DNA of 64,000 nucleotides from Pseudopithomyces maydicus (GCA_026873275.1 JANTUC010000003.1:2852001-2916000); one strand, 5' to 3'; positions 21,607-33,800 are shown, numbered from the stretch's first letter. Notes: generated by a model from the letters alone, not told the origin. Program-made: numbers and translations.

Positions 21607-23625
21607 ATGCGCTTTCCAGTAATAGCGTGTCTGTTGACATGCGCTTCAACGTCTTTGGCGGAGACCATACCGCCAGATCAGATTCTTTGGGGTGAAGGCG
21701 GGCGACCGACTGGGATTGTCAAAAGAGCAACGACGACAACATCTACATCTACCAAGGTTCCGGATTCGGCTTGCACGAACGGTCCCAGCACAAGATCATG
21801 TTGGTCGAATGGATTCAGTGCTGCCACCGACTTCGATGATAAGTGGCCTAACACAGGAAAGACCCGTACCTACAACCTGGAGTTGCAAGAAGGGTTATGC
21901 AACCCTGATGGAGCGGACGAGAGACCTTGCCTGAAGATCAATGGCCAATTTCCAGGGCCAACTATATACGCCGGTAAGCTGACTCCGCAATCTTCAGCCC
22001 TTTTCTGGGCGCAGTACTGATACCAACAAAGACTGGGGTGACACGGTCCTGATCAACTTGAAGAATTCGGTACACGACAATGGTACCGGAATTCATTGGC
22101 ACGGAATGCGTCAACTCACTAGCTGCTCGCAAGACGGTGTAGGAGGCATAACAGAATGCCCACTCGCGCCGGGCGACACCAAAACCTACACCCTCATCGC
22201 TACCCAGTTCGGCACGAGCTGGTACCACTCCCACTTCAGTGCACAGTATGGTGACGGGGCTTTTGGTGCTATCGTAATCAATGGTCCCGCTTCTTCGAAC
22301 TACGATTATGACCTGGGACCTTACATAGTTGGCGATTGGTACTACAAGACCTCCTGGCAAATGGGCCTTCTGGCGCACTCAAGTCTTCAAGCCGGGACAC
22401 CACCACCACCTGCTGATACGATTTTAATTAACGGAACAAATGTGAATGGGGATTTGGGTGCCTATGCCAGAACAACAGGCTTGATCAAGGGCAAGAAGTA
22501 CAGGCTACGAATCATCAACACGTCGGCCGACAACACACTGCGTGTATCTCTCGATAACCACAATTTTACTGTAAGGATATCTTACACGTCTTTAAGTGAC
22601 TTGCTAATATACTACAGGTCATTACCAGCGACCTTGTACCTGTGAAGCCCTGGGTCACCTCCTCGCTCCTAATCACCATTGGCCAACGATACGACGTCGT
22701 CTTCACCGCCAACCAAGCAGCTGGCACATACTGGTTCCGCGCAAGTTCCATCGCCGCATGCGCCTCTCTGCAGAACAAACCCGACGCTCTCTCCATCTTC
22801 GCATACAAAGACGCCCCAGACCCGAACGCCCTGCCCGTCTCCACCCCCGGCACCCTCCCCACAGACTGCAACGAGCCCGCCAACGCCAACCTCGTCCCAT
22901 GGGTCAAGAACACAGTCGACAAAACCGCCTTCATGAACCAGGTCAAAAACCTCACCATAGACCTTACCCGCACCGTGTCCACAAATGGCGAGAACATCGT
23001 CATGTGGAGCGTCAACCTCACCGCCATCGACATCAACTGGGACAAGCCCACGCTCCAGTACGTCGCCAACAAGGACACAAACTACCCCGCGACCTACAAC
23101 CTCATCGAGCTGCCCACCGCAAACATCGTACGTATCCCACCTCCTACCTTCCCCCTTCCCTCTCCCCTGAACTACCCCTAACAACACCCGCAGTGGACCT
23201 ACTGGATCATCCAAGAGCCGCCCAGCACCCCCGTCCCGATCCCGCACCCGATCCACCTCCACGGCCACGACTTCTACGTCCTCGGCCGCGGCAACGGGCA
23301 ATTCGACCCGGAGACGTCGCCGGCCGGTCTCACGTGGGAGAACCCGCCGCGCCGCGACGTGTCCCTCCTGCCCGGCGGCGGGTGGCTGGCGATTGCGTTC
23401 CCGACGGACAACCCGGGGGCGTGGCTGATGCATTGCCACATTGCGTGGCACGTGTCTGACGGGCTGGCGGTGCAGTTCCTCGAGAGCAAGGAGCTGATGC
23501 GGCTGGGGGATTCCGCGTGGGACGATACGTGCAAGAAGTGGCAGGGTTACTCGCCGACGGCGCCGTATTCGAAGGTGGATTCGGGGTTGAAGATGAGGGG
23601 GATGGGGGTCATGGATGGGTTTTGA
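21607..23625 (+). CDS. Laccase (ascomycete multicopper oxidase)
   Basis: Four exons: 21607-21973, 22032-22570, 22618-23127 and 23194-23625; introns of 58, 47 and 66 bp, all GT-AG and frame-keeping; 615 aa. Signal peptide MRFPVIACLLTCASTSLA. All copper ligand blocks are present: GIHWHG (142-147), WYHSH (186-190), HPIHLHGH (490-497) and HCHIAWH (552-558), with Cys553 as the type 1 ligand and Leu at the axial position (563). It oxidises phenols while reducing oxygen to water, outside the cell, for melanin/pigment formation or plant-phenol turnover. The C-terminal DSGL processing motif of ascomycete laccases is followed by an 11-residue tail (KMRGMGVMDGF), which is normally removed for activation. 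GC content rises sharply in the last two exons. No frame breaks. Confidence 0.93.
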
Positions 23626-24734
23626 CAGGGGTGATTGGGGTGTTTAGACTTTTTATTTTTGTTCTTTCCTTTGGGTTGTGCGTGAAATTGTGTTTGTAAT
23701 TTATATTATGTTGGTGTTGATGCGACTTTTGAATTTATAATCAGAGCGTGTGTGTATGCGTATGTGATGAGATGGTACTGGTATCGATCATTACTTGGGC
23801 TTGGTTGTGAAGCGATGGTGAGCACTCCGAGGCGAATTCAATATCACCTCTGTTTGTTCACGTTTCAAATCCACCAGCGACTTCCAGTTCCTATATGCTC
23901 TGATAGAGTCATTCTATATCAGTCCTTATGCTTTATCTATCTTATTGGTGTAGTAATTTGGCATAATCTAGGTACTCCACAACGTATCGACCTTTTCTCC
24001 CCACCTGCGACTCCGGTATTGGCCACAAACTGGCAGAACAGATACACCATGTACGCTACCTTTTGCACTGTGACTGTAGAAAACGATTTCTTTGATTTTG
24101 ATTATTTCAGCTCCTCTGCTGCTTCTTTTTACAATTAAAAGAAAAGTAAGAGGTCAACAAAGACAATCTAGCTAGGTCATGACAACTTCACTTCAACAAA
24201 TTTTTAGTCGTGATTAGTTGATAGTAGAGCTTGTACAAAAGCACACGCAATGTTGAACATGGAATGTCACAAGATCAAAAAGATATACTAGGGTAATGGC
24301 AGAGTGTATCAATGTTCAGAACGACACATAATGAATTTCGTGCCCGCTAATGGTATACACTACCGCAGCTGCGCCGTACTTCCTACATGCATAAATCATA
24401 CTTCTCCGATAGTAATACCACGCAGTATGAAAATTGACTCTTCAACATCACGCCGCCTTCCCATAGCCTCACCGCTACATACGCCACATAAAGGCCTGCA
24501 CTATCACCCACATATTTCTCGATACTCTGGTTTTAGTTTCGAAAAAAAAATACAGAAGTATATAAATCTATTCTATGTCCATAACTCCACCGTTCAAATG
24601 AAAGGGCGCAAATCCTTGATCTTTTTTATTGAATTCTCCACCCATCACCATATTTTCTCACCTAAAGAAAGAAACCTCACCACCCCATACCTCGCTCCAC
24701 TCCAAAGTATCCACTATTTTGCCCCCTTCTCGTC
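23626..24734. other. Convergent 3' region
   Basis: Between the convergent ends of the laccase and the F-box gene. No gene; frames at 23752-24138 and 24304-24957 have no protein-like pattern. Confidence 0.5.
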
Positions 24735-26945
24735 CTACCCCGCCCTCGCCCCCCTCCTCCCCCTCCCCCTGCCACCCCTCCCACCCCTCCTCGCGCCCCC
24801 TCCCCCTTGCCCTTGTACATTCCTATCCTCGACCTGCTGCCCCCTCACCCATTTCTCCCCCTCGACACTCGGATCCATCCACCTCTCATCGACGCCCCTT
24901 TCCCTCGCAAACTTCGTTCTAACCTCCCCTTCCAGATCCCCTCCCACGCCATCTTGAACCAGCAACTGCATGCCCAGCCCCTCCTCGCTGCCCTGCTCGT
25001 ACATGCCGAGGTTGAGCACGTCGTTGTTTGGGTCGTAGGTTTGGAGGCGGTGGGCGGGCGGAGGGGATGAAGAAGAAGGAGACGAAGAAGAAGAAGGGGA
25101 AGAAGAAATAGAGGGAGAAGGGGCAGGAGGAGGATGGGAAGAAAACGAGGTCCCAGGCGCAATAACCGGATCCGGATTCCTATCCAGCACGCTGGCAAAC
25201 TCCAAGCTCGTCACCATGCCCTCCAGCCCCGCGTACAAGTACATGGACGTGTCCGACGGAATGGAAAGCGAGTAGACTGGGGAATCCTCCGCGCGGGCCC
25301 CGGGGCGGAGCGGATGTCTCGCACCGCCGGCACCACGTTGGCGGGGCGCATTGCGCGGGGAGAGGAAGAGGTTCCAGCCGCCGACGGTGGGTTTGATTGT
25401 GTCGGACATGTCTGAGACGATGGAGTTGTAGGTGTAGTCCTGCGACGGGCGGGAAGGAGGCGTTTGGCGCGCGGGACCCGGGACGGGGATGCGGTGGTAA
25501 GCGTGGGAGGCGGGAAAGCGCAGGTCGAAGACTTTCAGCATGCTGTGCATGGAGGAGCCTACCACGAAGCGCTCGAGGCCCTGGTTAGCGAGCGAGTATA
25601 TGGCTGCGTCGTTGGTGACGTCCCAGAAGAAAGCGTCGAAGCTATTCGGGGAGCGCAGGTCGTGCAGGCGGACGATGCCGTCGTAGGCGCCGGAGAGGAA
25701 GACGTTGTGGGATTGGGAGGAAGCCTGGGAGGAGGACGAGATGGGGATGATGGGGTAGACGGAGGTGTTTCGGCGCATGTTGCCGTTGGTTAGGGAGACG
25801 CCTGGTTGCTGGGAGTCGAAGTCGAATGTGCGCAGGGGGGATGGCGAGAATCCAGTGGGGGTGATCTCGTAGATGTGGATGGGCTCGTAGGAGGGGCCGA
25901 GACCGAGGGCAACGCGGTCGTTCGAGACGAAGCTGGAGGACCAGATGCGGCCGAGACGGGTTCCTGGGGCGATGGGTTGGACTTGGCTGAGAGGCTGAAT
26001 GTGTGTTTCGCTGGGCTCTTTGAGTTCGGTGGAGTATAGGCCCAAGGCGGTGTCTCCGAGGCTGGCTACGATCAGGGGCTCTGCGGCAGAAGACAGTGCT
26101 ACTGAGCCAACCGGGCGGCGTTCGGTGTCGTATAGTTGCTCTGATATCCCGGGTTGATCCAGATTAGCAGTCAGCATGGAAAGTCGGCCAGACGCAGTGC
26201 CAAAGACCATGACTTCGGACTGGTCGCTTCTCGAATGCGTCTCTTGTGCCATATTCACATCACCGCTCCTCTGGTGTGGGCGAAACAATTTCAGTGAGGT
26301 AATATCATCCCTCCCTTCGACACTCTGGGGTATCTTGTAGGAATACCATGCATGAGCGTGGCCGAACATACCACGCTGATACACTTCCGCAGCTTCATCC
26401 TCTCGCTCACTCTGCTCTTTCATTTTCCGCAGAGCCCTGTTTCCCGTCTCTTTGACCCTCATGACGATATTGGTGCCAGCAGACCAGGTGAGCATCTCCC
26501 TTCTATCAGACCAAGCGCCGTACGTCTCCTCATAGCTGTCGACACTCGGCTGGTAGCCCATGGTCTGTCCCTGTGGCCCTCTCCATGCCGTCTTTTCGCC
26601 AGTATTCAGGCTGGTTACGTGTTCGCCAGGCACTACGTACCGCGCTGTAAACGCTTTCTTATCCCAGTTGCGGTACAGCGTCGTCAGCCCGTGCACCGTG
26701 ACCTTTGCGTTTTCCGCCCTGAGCAGACCGAAGCGTCCCTTCAGAAACGCCTCCCACCCATAGAGCTTGACGAAATTGCCCAGTCGGCTGCAGGTCAAGG
26801 CAAGATTCACGACATGCTTGGGCCGGTCCAAGTGGGCGGTCACGAGTTCAAGCAGCTCGATGGGCAGCTTGTGCAGGGCAACCGTGGGCGGAGGGGCGTC
26901 CTGCTCGGGCACGCGTTCACGAACAGGGAGTGCAAAACCAGACAT
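24735..26945 (-). CDS. F-box protein with WD40-like propeller and RGG tail
   Basis: Single-exon frame, 736 aa, ATG at 26945. An F-box lies at about residues 23-70 (LHKLPIELLELVTAHLDRP, then NLALTCSRLG). Weak WD-like blades follow, including VFLSGAYDGIVRLHDLRSP and VVGSSMHSMLKVFDLRF and a late YLYAGLEGMVTSLEF. This is the layout of Skp1-Cul1-F-box substrate receptors of the FBXW4/Pof10 kind. After the propeller comes a poly-Ser/Pro stretch, encoded by a purine-rich tract near 25071-25125, and the protein ends in an Arg/Gly-rich tail (GGGGARRGGRGGRGRGRR), which is unusual for an F-box protein and typical of RNA-binding RGG boxes. No frameshift needed. Substrate unknown. Confidence 0.78.
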   Translation of the reverse strand: MSGFALPVRERVPEQDAPPPTVALHKLPIELLELVTAHLDRPKHVVNLALTCSRLGNFVKLYGWEAFLKGRFGLLRAENAKVTVHGLTTLYRNWDKKAFTARYVVPGEHVTSLNTGEKTAWRGPQGQTMGYQPSVDSYEETYGAWSDRREMLTWSAGTNIVMRVKETGNRALRKMKEQSEREDEAAEVYQRGMFGHAHAWYSYKIPQSVEGRDDITSLKLFRPHQRSGDVNMAQETHSRSDQSEVMVFGTASGRLSMLTANLDQPGISEQLYDTERRPVGSVALSSAAEPLIVASLGDTALGLYSTELKEPSETHIQPLSQVQPIAPGTRLGRIWSSSFVSNDRVALGLGPSYEPIHIYEITPTGFSPSPLRTFDFDSQQPGVSLTNGNMRRNTSVYPIIPISSSSQASSQSHNVFLSGAYDGIVRLHDLRSPNSFDAFFWDVTNDAAIYSLANQGLERFVVGSSMHSMLKVFDLRFPASHAYHRIPVPGPARQTPPSRPSQDYTYNSIVSDMSDTIKPTVGGWNLFLSPRNAPRQRGAGGARHPLRPGARAEDSPVYSLSIPSDTSMYLYAGLEGMVTSLEFASVLDRNPDPVIAPGTSFSSHPPPAPSPSISSSPSSSSSPSSSSPPPAHRLQTYDPNNDVLNLGMYEQGSEEGLGMQLLVQDGVGGDLEGEVRTKFARERGVDERWMDPSVEGEKWVRGQQVEDRNVQGQGGGGARRGGRGGRGRGRRGARAG

Positions 26946-27773
26946 AACGGAAGTGTGTTGGATGCCCAGACGTCGAGGGCGGCTCGGGGACTGCAGTCTT
27001 GTACACGGCGTCTGCCTGCCCGTGAATTACAACACGAGCTGTGACTCCGACCAGTGACTCCGACCAGTGACTCCTCGCTAAGGCGATGACGCACATGTCT
27101 GGCAAGCGAGTCAGGCGTCGATCACGTAAGGCTCTTCGAGGGAAGGAGCCCACAGTGCGCCCTGCGGATGGAGGCATTCCAACGTGCGAGTACGTCCCCG
27201 CGAGCAGACACGTCTGCAGACAGCCGCCCACCTGTGCTGTAACTTGTAAGTAGGTAAGTACACGTGCAGCACAGTCCTGGAACATAGCGCCCGTCGCTGC
27301 AGGCCTGTCGGATCCCCGCGTGGCTGCGGCCCACCCAGTCAATAAGGATCGCCCTGCAATTTTCACCACGTGACCCCCCAGTCGCCGGCGGACCACTAAC
27401 CAACCTCAGAACTACCCGCCCAGACGAACCTTCATTTCCTAACCGTCGCCATCTGGCATCCAGAGCGCGCTGGGAGTTTGGAGCGAGCAGAAATCCTCGC
27501 GTCCTATGTACAATGTCCCTCCGACTCCCACTATTGCCTAATCGGCCAACCCCGAGCGCCCATGTCCGGGCATTTCCCTACGCACGCTCACTCCCTATCA
27601 CCCCCTGGTCATGGGCCGATTTGCGCTGAGCCTGCCGTGAGCCTTCCGGGGCCAAACCGCCAGCCCACCTTGTTCCTTGGCCTGGATACTGTGCGATGCG
27701 CGCCATGCTGATCTGCCCGCCGTAACCCCACCACTTCGATTAGCCGCCTCCAATTGCACCCGTCTTCCTCTAC
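26946..27773. other. Divergent promoter of the F-box and G-alpha-like genes
   Basis: About 830 bp, GC-rich, no gene. Contains the TGACTCC repeat (listed separately) and a CACGTGAC at about 27367. Confidence 0.5.
27042..27074. repeat. TGACTCC-containing tandem repeat
   Basis: TGACTCCGACCAG is repeated two and a half times (27042-27054, 27055-27067, then TGACTCC), about 100 bp upstream of the F-box gene start. TGACTC is the core of Gcn4/CpcA sites, but the flanking base differs from the palindromic TGACTCA, so function is uncertain. Confidence 0.6.
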
Positions 27774-29796
27774 ATGGCGGAACCACCACCCGTCGACAGC
27801 AAGCGCGTCTTCGCCTTGATGAGCGCAGTCTCGTCTAACCTGGACAGGCTGCGCTCCAGCATCGATGCCTTGCGCCAGCTGCACGAGCGCTGGCGGGACG
27901 GCAACACCACCATTATCAACCTGATCGCCCAGCTCAGCGCTTTGAAGGTCAACGTGGCCGAGATGCAGGACTGGCTGAATTATGCAATTCACGAAATGCA
28001 CCCCCAGCTGCTCAACGACCTGGATCTGCTCATGACCTCGTGCTCGCTGCTCGTGCGCAACCTGCACGGCTTGACCACCCAGCTTGACCAGCCCGATCAC
28101 GACAAGGCCGACTGGGCGCTCAAGTTGAAGTTTAGAGTAGGGAGTCGGTCCATGAACCGTCTGAGAGAGGTAGGAAAACGCCAGACGGATGCCGTGGCCC
28201 TGCTCCTTGCAGCATGCAAAACCCACACCACGGCCCAGCGTAAAATCCTCCTGCACAAGAGTCGGCAGATACGGAAAGAAGATGCATCCTCACTCAGCAC
28301 CCTCGTCCGGACCTCCAGAGTAAACGGCCAGGCCATCAAAGCCCTCACCCAAATGTCCCGCATGATCCAATGGTTCCGCCTCCTCTTCTACATCAAGCTC
28401 CTCGGTCGCGGCCCAGAGGTCCTCCCCACCGAGGAAGACTACCTCGAAGCCGCCGCCGCCATGCGCTCCGAAGCCATCGACCGCCAACTGGAAACCGACG
28501 AGCTCTCCCTCCGCCGCGAAACCAAGCTCGTCCTCGTCGGCCAGCCCAACTCCGGAAAGGAACTCGTCATGCGCCAGATGAAGGTCCTCTACGCAGACGG
28601 CTACCCCATCTCAGAACGCCACCAGTACCGCCCCGCCGTGCGCTCCACAGTCCGCCTTCTCATCCATTCCATCATCGACCTCATCAAGGACACGGGCATC
28701 CCGCTCCCCTCCCCCTCTCCACAGACTTCGCCGTCCTCCTCCACGAAGTCGAAACTTCGGACCCGGCGGCCCTCTCCCCCGCAGCCGTCACAGCCACAGC
28801 CTCCATCTGGTCCTCCCCCTCTTCGCAACCCTCTACCTCCAGAACTTTGAAATCGACTTCCCCCAGTACGCCCCCTACTTCGCCGACTCCATCGCCCGCA
28901 TCGCAGACGCAGACTACGTCCCCTCGGAGGCGGACATCATCCGGCTGAACGCGTCCACGGGCGGCATCAAGGAGCTGCGCTTCGCCTGGGACGAGCTCGC
29001 CGTGCACCTGTTCAACATCAGCGGCTTCATCCCGGACCAGTTCCGCAAGCGCTGGTTCCACCAGCTGGAGAACGCCACCGCGCTGGTCTACACCGTCGAC
29101 GTCGCCACCTACGACCGCCCCTACCTCGGGCACAGCGCAGAGTCCCAGCTCCTCGATGACTTTGCAACCTTCGAGTCGTACGCCAACTCGCCCAAGTTCG
29201 CAGGCAGCAGCGTCATCCTCCTCCTCAACAACTTCACGCGCTTCCGCGAGAAGCTGCCACACGCCCCACTAGAATCCTTCTTCCCCGACTTTGTAAACCC
29301 CGCGCGCACAAAGTCCGCGCACGCCAAATCCCCCCAGTCCAAGTCCCCAACCCCAAACTCAAATTCAAACTCAAACTCAAACTCCAAAGCCAATGCCAAT
29401 GCCAATGCCAAATCCCCGACCCCGATCCCCACCGCCGCCGCCGCCGACGACCCCGACCGCCCGGACGACACGGCGCAGTCCGAGCTCGAGACCGCAGCCC
29501 GCCAGTACATATTGCAGCGCTTCAAAGCAGTGAACCGCGCGCGCTTGTCGATTTACAGCTTCTGGGTCGATCTCGATATGAGCGATAACCAGCACTTGTA
29601 TGCGGCGCTGAAGAAGACGTTGGTGCATGTTCAGCAGCGCAAGGCGAGGAGTGAGGTGTGGTCGGAGGGGGAGGGGAGGGCGGGGGTGGGGTGGGTGGGA
29701 ATGGGAATAGGGGTGGTGGGGGAAGTAGAGGTGGCGAAGGGAGTAATGGCAGCGGAATGGGGCGATGGGAAAGTCTACGCCGGAAGCCTAGTTTGA
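27774..29796 (+). CDS. G-alpha-like protein with helical N-terminal domain (frame broken twice)
   Basis: Starts ATG 27774. Residues 1-240 are an all-helical region with the pattern of the N-terminal domains of fungal STAND/NLR proteins (LRSSIDALRQLHERWRDGN..., LIAQLSAL, MQDWLNYAIHEM). From about 250 it follows heterotrimeric G-alpha: a P-loop-like VGQPNSGK (255-262), an alpha-helical insert, then RLNASTGGIKELRF for switch I, FNISGFIPDQFRKRWFHQ for switch II, VYTVDVATYD and LLLNNFTRFREKL. Key residues are altered: Ser after the P-loop Lys is Glu, DVGGQ is NISGF (catalytic Gln lost), NKxD is degenerate. A low-complexity (NS)n/(AN)n linker near 29355-29412 interrupts the GTPase. One base is missing at the C5 runs 28711-28715 and 28815-28819; with both restored the product is 674 aa. 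Likely a GTPase-dead signalling protein. Confidence 0.72.
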
Positions 29797-30098
29797 GGGA
29801 GGGAGGGGGTTGCGGGTTGGGCCTGGGTCGCCTGTTGCGAGTACGGTGCGGAGTAAGGAGAGTAGGGTGGGGTTGTTGAGTTGAGTTGGACTGAACTCAT
29901 CTCAACTCAACTCGACTCAGTTCAAGGTAGGCGTTTGAGGAGTTTTTAGTTCCGCACGTCTCGGGATGCTATATGCGTGCGAATGGCTCCGGCGGGAGCT
30001 GCATGCGTTTTTTGTTTTCCTTTTGGCTGTCTTGTCTTGCATCATCAGTGTTCTAGCGTTTTGTCTTTGCGATTTAGGTTTGGGGTTGTTGGTGGGTG

Positions 30099-30139
30099 CG
30101 AGCACGAGCACGAGCATGAGCACGAGCATGAGCACGAGT
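30099..30139. repeat. GAGCAC/GAGCAT hexanucleotide microsatellite
   Basis: About seven units of a GAGCAY hexamer. Confidence 0.85.
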
Positions 30140-30676
30140 GTTGCATGCATGCATGTAATTACGTTTATATCCATCCCCACACAGTACAGTCATACAGTTT
30201 ACCACACAACCACAATCCATCCATCTACATAGTACAGTTATGTATCCAACCCCATCATCGACCATCAGCAGACATGCCATTCCACCGCAACCTCTACCAC
30301 CATCGACATCCACCATGCGTCTTACACCGCGCCCATAACACACTACCACCACCGCCACTCCCAACCTAGCCAAAAGACGAAGAAGATGAAAGAAAAGAAA
30401 AAAAAGAAAAAGAAAAACATCACTAAACAAAGCAAGACAGGAACCCAGCATAGCTAGCTCTACTGTTCAACGAGAGTAGAGTGCAGAGTCGAAAAGCCAC
30501 GCCCACACGACGGAGAAAAGCGATGAAAGAATTACTGAGCAGGCGTAGATGTGCAACTCGCTCGCTAAATAGCAATGTAAAGTCTATGTATAATAGTATA
30601 TGTAGAGCCTGACCAGACCAGGCTAGAATTACAGACGGTGTGATGAATTTTCCCCATTCGAGCTCATGGGTGGGTA

Positions 30677-30752
30677 GTTCGTTCGTTCGTTCGTTGGATG
30701 CTCGAGTGCGCTGCGCTTGTCGCAACGGTGCGGTGCGGTGCGGTGCGGTGCG
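30677..30752. repeat. (GTTC)n and (CGGTG)n microsatellites
   Basis: Four to five GTTC units at 30677-30694, then five CGGTG units at 30726-30752, in the 3' flank of the ABC transporter gene. Confidence 0.85.
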
Positions 30753-30892
30753 CATATCTATGCAGGCAGGTGCCAATTGGACCCTCCCATCCCAAAAAGT
30801 AAAAAGGCCAAGTGAAAAATCGAAAAAAGAAAGTCTTCCAAGCCGAAACCCCCAAAAGGCATTAAGTCAAGTCAGCTCAAGTTTCCAACCCC

Positions 30893-33800
30893 CTACGCCT
30901 TCCCAATCTCCTCCGCCCCACTCGCGCTCCCGCTCGCGCTCCTCTCCGCCGCAGCCACCTCATGGTTGCCCTCCTTCTCGCTCCTCGCCGTGCGATTCGT
31001 GCGCACGCGCTCCAGCGCCCGCTCCTCAGCCTGCACCTGCTCGGGGCTCAGCTTCTCGTCCTCCTTCTTCGGCTTCTTCGGGACGCGCGCGAGCCAGTAG
31101 AAGAACAGGGCGCCCATGATATTGAACCCGATGTACACCCAGAGGATGCCGAAATTCCTCCACACGGTATCGTACTCCGCGTGGACCGTTTTCAAAAACA
31201 CGTTGGTGTCGCCCATGGCGCAGTACTGGCAGTCGGATGTGGCGCTCTCGTCGACGGCGTACCCGCCGTAGGCGGCTTTCCAGGGGGCCATGTACGCGCC
31301 GCAGGTGGAGCCCGAGGGGGTCGAAGTGCAGGAGCTCGTTGGGGGCGCAGCGGACGGAGGAGTTTGCGACGCCGACGGAGAGCATGCCTGCGACCATGTA
31401 GGAGAAGGGCGAGACGCGGTACATGAAGATCCAGAAGCCGGGGAGCTGCTCCGGGGTCGCGAGGACACCGCAGAAGACGAGGCAGAGGGAGAAGGCCAGG
31501 TTGGCGATGTTGCCGCCGGCTTCGGCTTGTTCGACGCCTAGGGTGGGGGTTAGTATGTGGGCTGATACATAAGAGAGAGGGGAGAGGGAGGGACGTACCT
31601 GCGATGACCATGTGCGAGAAGGTCGACGTAAAGAGGAGGAACATCCACAGGAAGAGGAACATTTGAGCTCCACGGAGGGCCACGGCATCGGTTTGCACCG
31701 CGTTGTTGTACAGCCCGATGGGGTAGTACCACGTGAAGTAGATGAAGACGGCCATGAGCGTATTCCAGGGGAGTTCAACCACGATATTCGCAATCATGAA
31801 CGCCTTCCACGAGTACGCCTTGCTGGGGCGCTCGCGCACCTCGTACAGCGCGCGCTGCGTGACAAAGTGGGGCATGATCTGCTGGACGAGCTGCCCGAAG
31901 ATAGTCATCAGCATGAAGATGCCGAACATTTGGTTCTGGAGGCCCTGCTGCGTGTTGGGCGTGTTGTAGAGGGAGAAGCCGATGAAGAGACCCGAGAGAA
32001 CGCAGAGCGCCGTCTTGGAGTAAATGTACGACGGCGTGCGCCAGTACTGCTGGAACACACGCACTGTGACCTCGCGGAGCTGCTCCCAGAAGGAGCTGCG
32101 AATTCGCGGTACGCGGCCTTGTCGTCGCGCTTCTGGGCGGAGACGGTGCGCTCGAGGGCTTGCTGGTTGCTGCGCTCGTACTTGAGCTCGGCGAGGTGTT
32201 CCTGGACGGCGGCGTACTCGGCGGAATTGCGCCATGCCTGGTGCCAGTCGATTTCGGTGGAGGAGCCGGGCGCGGCGCCGATGACCTCGAGCATCCATTC
32301 GGCGGGGTTGGCGGCAGGGGGCAAGGGTGGCCGCCCTGGCGGACGAAGTAGTCGATCAGGATCTTGGAGTTGGGGCCGACTTCGCCGAAGTAGACGGTCT
32401 GGCCGCCCTTCTTGAGGAACAGGAGGCGGTCGAAGCGGGCGAAAAGCATGGCGGAGGGCTGGTGGATGGTGCAGAGAATGGCCTGGCCGTTCTTCTTAAG
32501 CTTATCCAAGAGATCCAAGATAGCCCAGGAGGTCTGAGAGTCCAATCCAGAGGTAGGTTCGTCGAGGAAGAGAAGCAGAGCGGGCTTAGCAGCCAGCTCG
32601 ACACCGATGGTAAGACGCTTGCGTTGCTCGACGTTGAGACCTTCACCGGGGACACCGACGATGGCATCAGCGTATTCGGACATTTCCAGCAGCTTAATGA
32701 CTTCCTCGACGTAGTCGATCTTTTCCTGGCGGGGGACGTGGGCAGGCTGGCGGAGGATGGCGGAGAAAGTAAGAGCCTCACGAACGGTAGATGTTGACAA
32801 GTGCAGATCCTGCTGTTGAGCGTAACCGGTCTTGCGCTGGAAGGAATCGTCACGGGGTTTGCCATCGACAAGCATCTCTCCCGAAATAACACCCATAGTG
32901 GTACGAGTGGCCAAGCAGTCCAGCAGAGTCGTTTTACCAGCACCAGAGACACCCATGAGGGCGGTCAGAGTTCCAGGCTTGACCCATCCGTCGACGTGGT
33001 CCAAAATGCGGCGGGGCTCCTTCTTAATCTTGATGTCGTAGCAGACGTTCTGCCACTGGAAGATGGCAGTCTGGCGCTCAATGATGGCGATGTCGTCGGA
33101 TTGGTTCTGGACAGCGACGTTGCGGCCGGTAGGAGCCGATTCGAGATCGTCAGTCGACTTGCTCCTCTTGACCGAGCTGTGTCCACGACGGAACACCAAG
33201 ACCTCACCCTTCGACTTCTTCGCGGTGATGAACTCGGTGGCAGCCAGGTAGACGAACATGAGACCGAACAGGAAGACCCAAAGGATACCCCAATTCCTCC
33301 ACTTGTTCTTAGCGTAGTACTCGAACGCGGAGTTGATGTAGTCGTCTCCGTTGACAAAGGGGTTACCAGGCTTAGACCCGACCGTAGAGCACACGTGGTT
33401 GAGACCGCTGGCGTTCTCATAACCGAGACCCATGGGCACGAAGTTGACGCAGGTGAAATCGCGGTTGTGGAACTCGTTGATCATGAGGGCCTCGAAGGCA
33501 TAGGCGACAGGGTTGAGGTACCGAATCCAGATCGACCAGCCGAGAACGTAGTTCGGAGGGATGGCGAAACCAGTGTACATGACGAGACCCAGGATCAAGA
33601 TGGCTGCAGGAGCCAAAGCTTGGACGAGGGACCGCGAGAGCGAGGCGATGGACCGGAAGAACATGGACATGACGAGGGTGAGGAAGAAAGACACGAGCAC
33701 GAAGAAGAAGAACGCGCCCGGTGTTCGCCGCAGATTTGTCATGAAGTACAGAACCAGATTGAATGTGATGGCGTTGAGAATCTTGTACGGCATATCCGTC

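Larger units (their letters stand above)
29797..30892. other. Convergent 3' region with microsatellites
   Basis: No gene. Holds a GAGCAC/GAGCAT hexamer array at about 30099-30139, (GTTC)n at 30677-30694 and (CGGTG)n at 30726-30752. Confidence 0.6.

Noticed and set aside
22669..23459. 260-codon minus-strand and 233-codon plus-strand frames
   Set aside because: Shadows of laccase exons 3-4, whose copper motifs are in the other frame; the shadow proteins are Arg/Pro- or Gly/Val-biased.
24304..24957. 217-codon plus-strand frame
   Set aside because: Overlaps the 3' end of the F-box gene and has only Pro/Ser low complexity.
27609..28256. 215-codon minus-strand frame
   Set aside because: Antisense to the helical N-terminus of the G-alpha-like gene; no homologous pattern.
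28711..28819. Programmed ribosomal frameshifting in the G-alpha-like gene
   Set aside because: The same kind of lost base occurs in many unrelated genes at different runs, so error is simpler.
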